A DNA stretch of 64,000 nt, taken from Rhizobium acidisoli (lineage in GTDB: Bacteria > Pseudomonadota > Alphaproteobacteria > Rhizobiales > Rhizobiaceae). How positions within the stretch are numbered: the stretch's first letter is position 1; every line of letters starts with the position of its first letter. The stretch lies in the NCBI RefSeq assembly GCF_002531755.2, contig NZ_CP034998.1, positions 4,146,501-4,210,500 of the forward strand, written 5' to 3'. The notes beneath the pieces are model-generated. The model searched no databases and was not told the origin of the DNA. It was given only the letters and a program-made list of their open reading frames with translations. Positions 21,909 through 30,757 of this stretch are shown here, piece by piece. A program made the position numbers and the translations under genes.

Positions 21909-21942
21909 AAAAGCCCCGCTGTCCCCAGACGGCGGGGCTTTT
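21909..21942. terminator. Strong intrinsic terminator between gyrB and the nitroreductase gene
   Basis: AAAAGCCCCGC and GCGGGGCTTTT arms around a 12-base loop. The flanking A- and T-runs allow termination of both convergent transcripts. Confidence 0.92.
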
Positions 21943-21957
21943 GCTCGTGTCGGGCGC

Positions 21958-22557
21958 TTAATCCGCGACGAAACGGCCGTTGAACGCGACCTCGGCGAGC
22001 GGTTTGCGCTGACTGGGGAATTCGCGCGCCTGGTTGCGTTCGGAAAGAACGCTCTTGTCGGCCAGACGGCCGACCGCGACGCCGGCTTCCACCCGGTAAC
22101 CTTCGGGAATGCCGAAGCTCTTCATGATTTCCGGGTGTTTGATGCCGCCCATGCCATGGGCGTAGAAACCGGAGAGGCGCGCCTGCAGCGACAGGTGGCC
22201 CCATGCCGCGCCGGCATCGAAGGAATGGGTGTAGCTGGGCTTCTCCTCGCCGGAACCGGCAGCCCCGGTGAAGCTGCGCGATACGACAAAGATCAGCGCC
22301 GATGCATTCCTGGCCCACTCCTGATTGGCATCGACGAGCAATGCGACGAATTTCTCCCAATGTTCCGACCCCTTGAGCGCATAGATAAAACGCCAGGGCT
22401 GCTGATTGGACGAAGATGGCGCCCAATGGGCGGCATCGAGCAGGCTGAGCAGTTGGGCTTCCTCGATAATTTCGCCGGTGAAGGCGCGGGGCGACCAGCG
22501 GTCGAGAAACATCGGATCGATCGGATATTGGGATTCGCGGCTATTGCTCTTGGTCAT
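21958..22557 (-). CDS. Nitroreductase-family FMN oxidoreductase
   Basis: 199 residues of the NfnB/FMN-dependent nitroreductase fold. DRWSPRAF is the N-terminal FMN phosphate-binding pattern with conserved Arg-Ser-x-Arg, then AAHWAPSSSNQQPWRF, and the C-terminal GIPEGYRVEAGVAVG. Members reduce nitroaromatics, flavins or quinones using NAD(P)H; the real substrate cannot be told. It is convergent with gyrB and 39 bases downstream of the DUF2218 gene. Confidence 0.87.
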   Translation of the reverse strand: MTKSNSRESQYPIDPMFLDRWSPRAFTGEIIEEAQLLSLLDAAHWAPSSSNQQPWRFIYALKGSEHWEKFVALLVDANQEWARNASALIFVVSRSFTGAAGSGEEKPSYTHSFDAGAAWGHLSLQARLSGFYAHGMGGIKHPEIMKSFGIPEGYRVEAGVAVGRLADKSVLSERNQAREFPSQRKPLAEVAFNGRFVAD

Positions 22558-22596
22558 GCTTATTCCTGAGGGCAGAAATTTGGATCGGGGTTCGGG

Positions 22597-22881
22597 TCAG
22601 TCGGTCCAGACGATGTCGAGTTCCTCGCGAAAGGCGAAGCGCTTCAGATGATCGTCGATGACGCCCTGCATCCTTGCCTGCTGCTCGGGGTCGGCGACGG
22701 AAAGCACCATGGTCAGCGCCGCATCGTCGGCGGTAAATGTCACCTCGGCCGTCTCGCTGAACGGCACGCGGCCCTTGTGCGGATCGAAATCGACGCTGAA
22801 TTTATGGCTCCAGTGTTTGCAAAGCTGCTGCAGATAGCGGCTTGCATGTTCCGTGCGCACGACAGCCTGGGAGAGATGCAT
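22597..22881 (-). CDS. DUF2218 protein
   Basis: 94 residues recognised as DUF2218: TEHASRYLQQLCKHWSHKF, where the His and Trp are conserved, and FTADDAALTMVLSV. The fold is a small alpha/beta domain of unknown function, often near iron-uptake or redox genes. I chose ATG 22881 because GTGGAG lies 7 bases upstream; ATG 22899 adds six residues but has no spaced ribosome site. It probably shares a transcript with the nitroreductase. Confidence 0.8.
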   Translation of the reverse strand: MHLSQAVVRTEHASRYLQQLCKHWSHKFSVDFDPHKGRVPFSETAEVTFTADDAALTMVLSVADPEQQARMQGVIDDHLKRFAFREELDIVWTD

Positions 22882-23137
22882 ATTCGAACTCCACGTCATC
22901 TTTAGATCGGTTGGGAGTCATATTTCCTGCTTCATCCGCTTGGCAAGCGCAGCATCGTCGCAATTCGGGTGCACAGACCGTTGTCATAAAAGCGGCTTAC
23001 GACATGCAAAACATCGCCGAAATCCGACTGAATTCTAGGAAAGCCGTACCGCTTCGCGCCAAAGCCGTAATGACACCGGTGAATAATTCGTTCATAGGTG
23101 GCTGCAAATCCGTTTTTTTCGATGAGGAGGAAATTCC
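22882..23137. other. Divergent intergenic region, DUF2218 gene / FAH-family gene
   Basis: 256 bases that must carry promoters in both directions. I see no convincing RNA gene, repeat or coding frame. GAGGAGGAAA just before 23138 is an unusually strong ribosome-binding site. Confidence 0.5.
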
Positions 23138-23980
23138 ATGAAGCTGATGCGTGTTGGCCAAGCAGGCAATGAAAAACCCGCGCTTCTCGACGCCGATGGC
23201 AAGATCCGCGATCTCTCCGGCCATGTCGCCGATATCGGCGGCGAGGTGATCACGCCGGCCGGTCTGGCAAAGATAGCGGCGATCGATCCGAAGAGCCTTC
23301 CGGAACTTATGCCTGGCCGCATCGGCGCCTGTGTCGCCGGCACCGGCAAATTCATCTGCATCGGCTTGAATTATTCGGATCATGCTGCCGAAACCGGCGC
23401 CACCGTTCCGCCCGAGCCGATCATCTTCATGAAAGCAACATCGGCAATCGTCGGGCCGAACGACGATGTCATCATTCCCCGCGGTTCGGAAAAGACCGAT
23501 TGGGAAGTCGAACTCGGCGTCGTCATCGGCAAGACTGCCAAATATGTAACGGAAGCCGAAGCGCTGGATTATGTCGCCGGTTATTGCGTCTCCAACGACG
23601 TTTCCGAGCGCGCCTTCCAGACCGAGCGGTCCGGGCAATGGACGAAGGGCAAATCCTGCGACACCTTTGGCCCGATCGGCCCATGGCTCGTGACCAAGGA
23701 CGAGGTTCCGGAACCGCAGAACCTCGGCATGTGGCTGACGGTCAACGGCCAGAAGATGCAGAACGGCTCGTCGAAGACCATGGTTTACGGCGTGGCTTTC
23801 CTGGTCTCCTACCTCAGCCAGTTCATGTCGCTGCATCCCGGCGACGTGATCTCAACCGGCACGCCTCCGGGCGTCGGCATGGGCCTCAAGCCGCCGCGTT
23901 ATCTCAAGGCCGGCGATGTGGTCGAACTTGGTATCGAAGGTCTCGGCACACAGAAGCAGACCTTCGTAGCGGACCGTTAA
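23138..23980 (+). CDS. Fumarylacetoacetate hydrolase-family protein
   Basis: 280 residues of the FAH superfamily, which cleaves or isomerises 3-oxo-acid and hydroxy-diene substrates with a divalent metal. IGLNYSDHAAETGA, EPIIFMKATSAIVGPND, the metal-ligand motif DWEVELGVVIG (E-x-E) and GDVISTGTPPGVGMGLKPP are diagnostic. This subgroup includes ureidoglycolate lyase-like and 2-hydroxyhepta-2,4-diene-1,7-dioate isomerase-like proteins; no neighbouring catabolic genes settle the substrate. The start ATG follows a strong GAGGAGGAA site. Confidence 0.88.
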   Translation: MKLMRVGQAGNEKPALLDADGKIRDLSGHVADIGGEVITPAGLAKIAAIDPKSLPELMPGRIGACVAGTGKFICIGLNYSDHAAETGATVPPEPIIFMKATSAIVGPNDDVIIPRGSEKTDWEVELGVVIGKTAKYVTEAEALDYVAGYCVSNDVSERAFQTERSGQWTKGKSCDTFGPIGPWLVTKDEVPEPQNLGMWLTVNGQKMQNGSSKTMVYGVAFLVSYLSQFMSLHPGDVISTGTPPGVGMGLKPPRYLKAGDVVELGIEGLGTQKQTFVADR

Positions 23981-24022
23981 CGACGCTTCCTGCTGAGAAA
24001 CTTAAGTTTTCAGGGCGATTAT

Positions 24023-24052
24023 GATGCCGGGGATCAAATCTCCGGCATTTCT
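24023..24052 (+). terminator. Terminator after the FAH-family gene
   Basis: GATGCCGGGGA pairs with TCTCCGGCATT around a short loop and is followed by TTTCTTGT. Confidence 0.7.
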
Positions 24053-24073
24053 TGTGCGGGTCTGGTTCGTCCA

Positions 24074-24088
24074 TGTTGCTGTGCAACA
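24074..24088. promoter_or_regulatory. Perfect palindrome upstream of phaZ, candidate operator
   Basis: TGTTGC-TGT-GCAACA, a 6-3-6 palindrome 85 bases before the phaZ start. Spaced TGC/GCA half-sites resemble sites reported for the PHB regulator PhaR in other alphaproteobacteria. The link is inference; no PhaR gene is in the window. Confidence 0.45.
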
Positions 24089-24172
24089 AAAAACTGTTAG
24101 TCTGCATTACGTGCCCGCGTAACGAAAAGAGTCGATGCCGCTCAATCGGTGTCATCTTTTCGATAGAGAAAG

Positions 24173-25459
24173 GTGGCGCTTTTGTTTTATCAGCTTTATG
24201 AATTGAACCATGCCGCCATGGCGCCGTTTCGCGCCGCGGCCGATATCATGCGATTTGCCTATGCCAATCCGCTGAACCCGTTTTCTCATACGCCGCTCGG
24301 CCGGACGATGGCGGCCAGCCTTGAAATGTTCGAACGCACGACGCGCCGTTACGGCAAGCCGGAATTCGGACTGAAGCAGACGGCGATCGGCGATCGGATG
24401 GTTTCCGTCCGCGAAGAGATCGTCTGGTCGCGGCCCTTCTGCAATCTCCTGCATTTCGCCCGCAGTGTTCCAGCCGCCCGCGGCAACGATCCGCGCATTC
24501 TGATTGTCGCGCCGATGTCCGGCCATTATGCGACGCTGCTGCGAGGCACGGTGGAGGCGCTGCTGCCGAGCGCCGATGTCTACATCACCGACTGGATCGA
24601 CGCCCGCATGGTGCCGATGACGGAAGGCACCTTCGATTTCGACGATTATGTCGATTACGTCATCGAGATGCTGCATTTCCTCGGTCACGACACCCATGTC
24701 ATCGCCGTCTGTCAGCCTTCCGTTCCGGTACTGGCTGCGGCTGCGGTGATGGAGGAAGCCAATGATCCGCTGTCGCCGGCGTCGATGACGCTGATGGGCG
24801 GCCCGATCGACACGCGCATCAACCCGACGGCGGTCAACAAACTCGCCCAGGAGCGGTCGCTGCAGTGGTTCTCCGACAATGTCATCATGAACGTGCCCTG
24901 GCCGCAGCCGGGCTTCATGCGCCCGGTCTATCCGGGATTCCTGCAGCTTTCGGGATTCATGTCGATGAATCTCGACCGGCATCTCGTCGCCCACAAGGAA
25001 TTCTTCATGCATCTCGTGAAGAACGACGGCGAACCGGAAAAACATCGCGATTTCTATGACGAATATCTCGCCGTCATGGATCTGACCGCTGAATTCTACC
25101 TGCAGACGGTCGAGCAGGTCTTCATCAGGCATTCGCTGCCGAAGGGCGAACTGATGCATCGCGGCAAACGTGTCGATCCGGCAGCGATCCGCAAGGTGGC
25201 GCTTCTGACCGTCGAAGGTGAGAATGACGATATCTCGGGGGTCGGCCAGACCAAGGCGGCGCAGACGATCTGCGTCAACATTCCCGAAGATATGCGCATG
25301 CATTACCTGCAGCCGGATGTCGGCCATTATGGTGTATTCAACGGCTCGCGGTTCCGCCGCGAGATCGCGCCGCGCATCCTCGATTTCGTCCGTCAGCATT
25401 CCCGTTCTGCCGTCAAGCCTCCGGTCCCGCGTGTCATCAAGGGCGGGCGGACAGCCTAA
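24173..25459 (+). CDS. phaZ: Intracellular polyhydroxybutyrate depolymerase
   Basis: Mobilises stored PHB granules to hydroxybutyrate. 428 residues. A lipase-box-like VCQPSVP puts Cys180 at the nucleophile position, as in the Ralstonia-type intracellular depolymerase, rather than Ser of extracellular enzymes. YITDWIDARMVP, MTLMGGPIDTR and GENDDISGVGQT (acid residue region) and HYGVFNGSRFR (catalytic His) complete the alpha/beta-hydrolase triad. GTG 24173 gives MALLFYQLYELNH, the usual N-terminus. PHB turnover fits a rhizobial lifestyle. Confidence 0.93.
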   Translation: MALLFYQLYELNHAAMAPFRAAADIMRFAYANPLNPFSHTPLGRTMAASLEMFERTTRRYGKPEFGLKQTAIGDRMVSVREEIVWSRPFCNLLHFARSVPAARGNDPRILIVAPMSGHYATLLRGTVEALLPSADVYITDWIDARMVPMTEGTFDFDDYVDYVIEMLHFLGHDTHVIAVCQPSVPVLAAAAVMEEANDPLSPASMTLMGGPIDTRINPTAVNKLAQERSLQWFSDNVIMNVPWPQPGFMRPVYPGFLQLSGFMSMNLDRHLVAHKEFFMHLVKNDGEPEKHRDFYDEYLAVMDLTAEFYLQTVEQVFIRHSLPKGELMHRGKRVDPAAIRKVALLTVEGENDDISGVGQTKAAQTICVNIPEDMRMHYLQPDVGHYGVFNGSRFRREIAPRILDFVRQHSRSAVKPPVPRVIKGGRTA

Positions 25460-25604
25460 ATCAGGCATAGCTGAATTAGCAAAACGGATTCAAGGCCTTG
25501 TCCGATTTTATGGGCAATCGTCTTGAAGGTCGTTATTGCGGTAACCACATCGATTTCAGCGTTCGGTATCCTGCCGGGCGTGGAAAGCGAGGGATACCCG
25601 CACG

Positions 25605-26039
25605 ATGAACCAGTCAGCATTGCTTCGACCGGATTGGACTCCGGCTACCATTGCCCTGATGATTATCGGCTTCATGGTTTTCTGGCCTCTGGGTCTTGCC
25701 ATGCTTGCCTACATCATCTTCGGCGACCGCCTGCGCGGCTTCAAGCGTGACGTCAACCAGGCGACCGATGGCTTCTTTGCCTCCTGCCGCCGCTCGAACG
25801 GCCGTCACCGCCCGCATTTCTCGACCGGCAACGTCGCCTTCGACGACTGGCGCAAGGCCGAGATCGACCGGATCGAGGAAGAGCGCCGCAAGCTCGATGA
25901 AATGCGCGAGGAATTCGACGCCTATATGCGCGAACTTCGCCGCGCCAAGGACCAGGAAGAGTTCGATCGCTTCATGCGTGACCGCAAGAACGCCAAGCGT
26001 GACGACAATGGCCCGGTCGCCGAATACCAGACGCCTTGA
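25605..26039 (+). CDS. DUF2852 membrane protein
   Basis: 144 residues. One N-terminal transmembrane segment (about 14-40, TIALMIIGFMVFWPLGLAMLA) is followed by a basic region and then a long, highly charged helical C-terminus (about 80-135) with the look of a coiled coil. It matches the DUF2852 pattern, found mainly in Rhizobiales; function unknown. Its own terminator follows, so it is probably a single-gene unit. Confidence 0.82.
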   Translation: MNQSALLRPDWTPATIALMIIGFMVFWPLGLAMLAYIIFGDRLRGFKRDVNQATDGFFASCRRSNGRHRPHFSTGNVAFDDWRKAEIDRIEEERRKLDEMREEFDAYMRELRRAKDQEEFDRFMRDRKNAKRDDNGPVAEYQTP

Positions 26040-26061
26040 AGGCCTGAACGCTGAATTGATG

Positions 26062-26087
26062 ACCGGCATCTTCCGATGCCGGTTTTT
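26062..26087 (+). terminator. Intrinsic terminator after the DUF2852 gene
   Basis: ACCGGCATC-TTCC-GATGCCGGT followed by TTTTC: a perfect 9-bp stem with a tetraloop. Confidence 0.92.
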
Positions 26088-26126
26088 CTATGTCCGTTCC
26101 CCCGGCGAATCGGATAGAAAACACCC

Positions 26127-26885
26127 ATGTTCTCGCTTCTGAAGACAAGGCCGAAAGCGCGGAAACCGGCGCCGCCCGAAACCCGGACGCTTGAGGTGGC
26201 CGGCCGGCTGATGCCGTTGACCATCAAGCAGCATGACCGGGCGACGCGCATCACCTTGCGCATCGAGCCGGGCGGCCGGGCCTTGAAGATGACGGTGCCG
26301 AAAGGTCTTGCTGCACGCGAGGTCAATGCCTTTCTCGATCGGCACCAGGGTTGGCTGCTGACCAAACTTGCCAAGTTTTCGACCGATGCCGGCTTGCGCG
26401 ACGGCGGCGAAATTCTCTTTCGCGGCGTTTCCCATCGCATTCAGCATACCGGCAGCTTGCGTGGGCTGACGGAGGCGGTTTTGGTGGACGGCAGACCGGT
26501 GCTGCGGGTCAGCGGAATGGAGGAACATGTCGGACGGCGCATCGCATCCTTTCTCAAGAAGGAGGCGCGCGCCGAACTGGTGAAGTTGGCGACCATGCAC
26601 GCCGCAACGATCCGGGCGCCGATCCGCTCGATCTCGATGAAGGATACGCGCAGCCGCTGGGGCTCCTGCTCGTCGGAAGGAAATCTGAGCTTTTCCTGGC
26701 GCATCGTCATGGCGCCGCCCTCGGTGATCGACTATCTCGCCGCCCACGAAGTTGCCCATCTCAAGGAGATGAACCACGGGCCTCACTTCTGGGCGCTTTG
26801 CAAGAAGCTTTGCCCCGGCATGGAGGAAGCGAAATCCTGGCTGAAGCGGCACGGAAGCCAGCTGCACGCCATTGATTTCGACTGA
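26127..26885 (+). CDS. YgjP-like zinc metalloprotease (SprT/DUF45 family)
   Basis: 252 residues. The zinc motif HEVAH with downstream MNHGPHFW matches the DUF45/YgjP group, as does the preceding TRSRWGSCSSEGNLSFSW. The N-terminal half is a beta-rich domain (VAGRLMPLTIKQHDRATRIT). Some members have been described as metal-dependent hydrolases or UTP pyrophosphatase-like; no peptide substrate is established. No signal peptide, so cytoplasmic. It starts 40 bases after the preceding terminator. Confidence 0.87.
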   Translation: MFSLLKTRPKARKPAPPETRTLEVAGRLMPLTIKQHDRATRITLRIEPGGRALKMTVPKGLAAREVNAFLDRHQGWLLTKLAKFSTDAGLRDGGEILFRGVSHRIQHTGSLRGLTEAVLVDGRPVLRVSGMEEHVGRRIASFLKKEARAELVKLATMHAATIRAPIRSISMKDTRSRWGSCSSEGNLSFSWRIVMAPPSVIDYLAAHEVAHLKEMNHGPHFWALCKKLCPGMEEAKSWLKRHGSQLHAIDFD

Positions 26886-26960
26886 TCGACGTTGGCGCTA
26901 AATGCAGCCTAGCACGCAAATTGGCTCGACTCTTGCTGCATTTCGTGTCACTTCGCTGCC

Positions 26961-27629
26961 ATGAAACCCGATATCAAGATCTGTGGCTTGAAGACGCCAG
27001 AAGCGATCGATCGTGCGCTGAAACGCGGCGCGACCCATATCGGTTTTATCTTCTTCGAAAAGAGCCCTCGTTACATCGAGCCGGACCTGGCGGGTAAACT
27101 GGCCGAGCCCGCGCGTGGCAAGGCGAAGATCGTCGCCGTCGTCGTCGATCCCAGCAACGACGAGCTTGATGAGATCGTCTCGCTGTTGAAGCCGGATATT
27201 CTGCAGCTGCACGGCAATGAGAGCCCCGAACATGTGCTGACGATCAAGGCGCTCTATGGCCTGCCGGTCATGAAAGTCTTTTCCGTGCGCACGGCCGACG
27301 ATCTGAAGCGCGTCGAAGCCTATATCGGCATCGCCGACCGTTTCCTGTTCGACGCGAAAGCGCCGAAGGGTTCGGAACTGCCGGGTGGCAACGGCATTTC
27401 CTTCGACTGGAGCCTTTTGAGCTGGCTCGACGGCAGCATCGACTACATGCTGTCCGGCGGGCTGAACAAGGACAATGTCGCGGATGCGCTTGTGAAGACC
27501 AAGGCACGTGGTATCGACGTCTCCTCGGGCGTCGAAACTGCGCCTGGCGTGAAGAGCGTCACAATGATCGATGAATTTTTCGATGCGGTCGAAGAGGCGG
27601 ATGCGCCTGTCATGGCCTCAGGGAGTTGA
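26961..27629 (+). CDS. trpF: Phosphoribosylanthranilate isomerase
   Basis: Third step of tryptophan synthesis, an Amadori rearrangement giving CdRP. 222 residues forming a TIM barrel. KICGLKTPE carries the catalytic Cys, [12 protein letters not shown] is conserved, [12 protein letters not shown] carries the catalytic Asp, and SGGLNKDNV binds phosphate. The start of trpB follows 3 bases after the stop, and trpF-trpB-trpA are in pathway order. Confidence 0.96.
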   Translation: MKPDIKICGLKTPEAIDRALKRGATHIGFIFFEKSPRYIEPDLAGKLAEPARGKAKIVAVVVDPSNDELDEIVSLLKPDILQLHGNESPEHVLTIKALYGLPVMKVFSVRTADDLKRVEAYIGIADRFLFDAKAPKGSELPGGNGISFDWSLLSWLDGSIDYMLSGGLNKDNVADALVKTKARGIDVSSGVETAPGVKSVTMIDEFFDAVEEADAPVMASGS

Positions 27630-27631
27630 GA

Positions 27632-28852
27632 GTGAACGAAACGCCTAAACCGAATTCCTTCCGTTCCGGGCCTGATGAAGACGGCCGCTTCGGCATTTAT
27701 GGCGGTCGTTTCGTTGCCGAAACATTGATGCCTTTGATCCTCGATCTGCAGGACGAGTGGAACAAGGCGAAGAACGATCCGGCATTCCAGGCCGAATTGA
27801 AGCATCTCGGCGCCCATTATATCGGCCGCCCGAGCCCGCTCTATTTCGCCGAGCGGCTGACGGCCGAACTCGGCGGCGCCAAGATCTATTTCAAGCGCGA
27901 GGAGCTGAACCACACCGGCTCGCACAAGATCAACAACTGCATCGGCCAGATCCTGCTCGCCAAGCGCATGGGCAAGACCCGCATCATCGCCGAAACCGGC
28001 GCCGGCCAGCACGGCGTCGCCTCGGCCACCGTTGCCGCCCGCTTCGGCCTTCCCTGCGTCGTCTATATGGGCGCGACCGACGTCGAGCGTCAGGCGCCGA
28101 ACGTTTTCCGCATGAAGCTACTCGGCGCGGAAGTGAAGCCGGTGACGGCCGGCAGCGGCACGCTGAAGGACGCCATGAACGAGGCGCTCCGCGATTGGGT
28201 CACCAATGTCGAGGATACCTACTATCTGATCGGAACGGCGGCCGGTCCGCATCCCTATCCGGAGATGGTCCGCGATTTCCAGTCGGTGATCGGCACGGAA
28301 GCGAAAGAGCAGATGCTGGCAGCCGAAGGCCGCCTGCCGGATCTCGTCATCGCTGCCGTCGGCGGCGGGTCGAATGCGATCGGCATTTTCCATCCTTTCC
28401 TCGATGATCCCACCGTGAAGATCGTCGGCGTCGAAGCCGGCGGCAAGGGTCTGCAGGGCGACGAACATTGCGCGTCGATCACCGCCGGTTCGCCGGGTGT
28501 GCTGCACGGCAACCGCACCTATCTGTTGCAGGATGGCGACGGCCAGATCAAGGAAGGCCATTCGATTTCGGCCGGTCTCGATTATCCCGGCATCGGCCCC
28601 GAACATTCCTGGCTGAACGATACCGGCCGCGTCGACTATGTGCCGATCATGGATCACGAAGCGCTGGAGGCTTTCCAGACGCTGACCCGCCTCGAGGGCA
28701 TCATCCCGGCGCTCGAGCCCTCGCACGCGATTGCCGAGGTGATCAAGCGCGCGCCGAAGATGGGCAAGGACGAGATCATCCTGATGAACCTCTCCGGCCG
28801 CGGCGACAAGGATATCTTCACCGTCGGCAAGATTCTGGGAATGGGACTGTAA
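27632..28852 (+). CDS. trpB: Tryptophan synthase beta chain
   Basis: PLP enzyme condensing indole and serine. 406 residues. [16 protein letters not shown] contains the PLP Lys, [17 protein letters not shown] the Glu-region loop, and [10 protein letters not shown] the phosphate-binding loop. GTG 27632 was chosen (NETPKPNSF), with GGGAG eight bases before; a TTG six bases upstream overlaps trpF and is less likely. Its product channels indole from TrpA. Confidence 0.97.
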   Translation: MNETPKPNSFRSGPDEDGRFGIYGGRFVAETLMPLILDLQDEWNKAKNDPAFQAELKHLGAHYIGRPSPLYFAERLTAELGGAKIYFKREELNHTGSHKINNCIGQILLAKRMGKTRIIAETGAGQHGVASATVAARFGLPCVVYMGATDVERQAPNVFRMKLLGAEVKPVTAGSGTLKDAMNEALRDWVTNVEDTYYLIGTAAGPHPYPEMVRDFQSVIGTEAKEQMLAAEGRLPDLVIAAVGGGSNAIGIFHPFLDDPTVKIVGVEAGGKGLQGDEHCASITAGSPGVLHGNRTYLLQDGDGQIKEGHSISAGLDYPGIGPEHSWLNDTGRVDYVPIMDHEALEAFQTLTRLEGIIPALEPSHAIAEVIKRAPKMGKDEIILMNLSGRGDKDIFTVGKILGMGL

Positions 28853-28855
28853 GAC

Positions 28856-29695
28856 ATGACCGCACGCATGGACAAACGCTTTGCCGAGCTGAAGGCCGAG
28901 GGCCGTCCGGCGCTTGTGACCTATTTCATGGGCGGCGATCCTGATTACGATACCTCTCTCGGCATCATGAAAGCGCTGCCGGAGGCCGGCTCCGACATTA
29001 TCGAGCTCGGCATGCCCTTTTCCGATCCGATGGCCGACGGCCCGGCGATCCAGCTCGCCGGCCAGCGTGCGCTGAAAGGCGGCCAGACGCTGAAGAAGAC
29101 GTTGCAGCTGGCGGCGGATTTCCGCAAATCCGATGACGCGACGCCGATCGTGATGATGGGCTACTACAATCCGATCTATATTTACGGCGTCGAGACATTC
29201 CTCGACGATGCGATTGCTGCCGGCATCGACGGCCTGATCGTCGTCGATCTGCCGCCTGAGATGGACGACGAGCTCTGCATTCCGGCGATCCGCAAAGGCA
29301 TCAATTTCATCCGCCTGGCGACGCCGACGACGGATGAGAAACGCCTGCCGAAGGTTTTGAAGAACACCTCCGGCTTCGTCTATTATGTCTCGATGAACGG
29401 CATCACCGGTTCGGCGCTGCCGGATCCGTCGTTGGTTTCGGGCGCGGTCGAACGCATCAAGCAGCACACGCAACTGCCCGTCTGCGTCGGCTTCGGCGTC
29501 AAGACGGCGGAACATGCAAAGGTCATCGGCGCTTCGGCCGATGGCGTCGTCGTCGGCACCGCCATCGTCAATCAGGTCGCGACGAGCCTGACGAGTGACG
29601 GCAAGGCGACGGCGGACACGGTTCAGGCCGTTGCCACGCTGGTGCGCGGCCTTTCCACGGGAACACGTTCGGCGCGCCTTGTTGCTGCCGAATAG
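28856..29695 (+). CDS. trpA: Tryptophan synthase alpha chain
   Basis: Cleaves indole-3-glycerol phosphate to indole. 279 residues, TIM barrel. [14 protein letters not shown] holds the catalytic Glu and Asp regions, [11 protein letters not shown] follows, and [11 protein letters not shown] binds phosphate. It starts 3 bases after trpB. A palindromic repeat copy lies just downstream. Confidence 0.97.
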   Translation: MTARMDKRFAELKAEGRPALVTYFMGGDPDYDTSLGIMKALPEAGSDIIELGMPFSDPMADGPAIQLAGQRALKGGQTLKKTLQLAADFRKSDDATPIVMMGYYNPIYIYGVETFLDDAIAAGIDGLIVVDLPPEMDDELCIPAIRKGINFIRLATPTTDEKRLPKVLKNTSGFVYYVSMNGITGSALPDPSLVSGAVERIKQHTQLPVCVGFGVKTAEHAKVIGASADGVVVGTAIVNQVATSLTSDGKATADTVQAVATLVRGLSTGTRSARLVAAE

Positions 29696-29714
29696 TTTGC
29701 CCACATTGGTGTCA

Positions 29715-29759
29715 AAGCATGTCGCGCAAAACTGTGCAGCGGTTTAGCGGGAACACAAA
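29715..29759. repeat. Palindromic intergenic repeat, copy B (trpA-accD gap)
   Basis: AAGCATGTCGCGCAAAACTG then TGCAGCGGTTTAGCGGGAAC. Its reverse complement shares the ACCGCTGCACA core and the GCGACATGC arm with the copies at 2415 and 45840. Confidence 0.65.
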
Positions 29760-29824
29760 GATCCAAAGCTGGCAAGCGATCTTGAAAGATCGTGACGCGC
29801 TTTAGTCAATCAGGAGTATTCGAG

Positions 29825-30730
29825 TTGAACTGGATCACCAACTACGTTCGCCCGCGGATCAATTCCATGCTGGGCCGTCGCGAAGTGCCGGAGAACCTCT
29901 GGATCAAGTGCCCGGAAACCGGCGAGATGGTCTTCCACAAGGATCTTGAAGGCAACAAATGGGTTATTCCGGCCTCCGGCTATCACATGAAGATGCCGGC
30001 TAAGGCCCGCCTGGCCGATCTGTTCGACAATGGTGACTATGAATCGCTGCCGCAGCCGAAGGTCGCCCAGGACCCGCTGAAATTCCGCGATTCGAAGAAA
30101 TACAGCGATCGCCTGCGCGACAGCCGCCTGAAGACCGAACAGGAGGATACCATCCTCGCCGGCCTCGGGAAGGTGCAAGGCCTGAAGCTCGTCGCGGTCG
30201 TGCACGAATTCAACTTCATCGGCGGTTCGCTCGGCATGGCTGCCGGCGAGGCCATCGTCAAGGCGTTCGAGCGTGCGACGTCTGAAAAGTGCCCGCTGGT
30301 AATGTTCCCCGCTTCCGGCGGCGCGCGCATGCAGGAAGGCATCTTGTCGCTGATGCAGCTGCCGCGCACGACGGTTGCCGTCGACCTGCTGAAGGAATCC
30401 GGTCAGCCCTATATCGTCGTCCTGACCAATCCGACCACAGGCGGCGTCACGGCCTCCTATGCTATGCTCGGCGATATTCATCTGGCTGAGCCGGGCGCCG
30501 AAATCGGCTTTGCCGGCAAGCGCGTCATCGAGCAGACCTTGCGCGAAAAACTGCCCGAAGGCTTCCAGACCTCCGAATACCTGCTGGAGCATGGTATGGT
30601 CGATATGGTCGTCAAACGTCACGATATCCCGGAAACGCTGGCGCGCGTCCTGAAGATCCTGACGAAGAAGCCGGTGTCAGTGGCGAACAACATGAATAGC
30701 GGCGCGATCGCCCTGGCGGCGAGCGCCTGA
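29825..30730 (+). CDS. accD: Acetyl-CoA carboxylase carboxyltransferase subunit beta
   Basis: Transfers CO2 from biotin to acetyl-CoA with AccA, giving malonyl-CoA for fatty acid synthesis. 301 residues. The crotonase-like core has [35 protein letters not shown] and [18 protein letters not shown] 29825 ([10 protein letters not shown]) has AGGAG upstream. The N-terminal four-Cys zinc ribbon of E. coli AccD is not preserved: at [13 protein letters not shown] only one Cys remains, and the second pair is replaced by PASG. It precedes folC, as is common. Confidence 0.96.
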
Positions 30731-30757
30731 TAACCGATAAGCAGGCGGGGTGCCGAA

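Noticed and set aside
22597..23137. Toxin-antitoxin or defence module around the DUF2218 gene
   Set aside because: DUF2218 and nitroreductase show no such features, and the gap next to them has no small gene.
24152..25468. 438-residue open frame on the minus strand
   Set aside because: Mirror of phaZ; composition is His/Arg/Asp-rich with no domain and no ribosome site, typical of antisense frames in GC-rich DNA.
25460..25604. RNA gene or operator between phaZ and the DUF2852 gene
   Set aside because: No strong hairpin, palindrome or recognisable RNA core seen.
28118..29704. 528-residue minus-strand frame across trpB and trpA
   Set aside because: Spans two well-supported genes on the other strand and has shadow composition.
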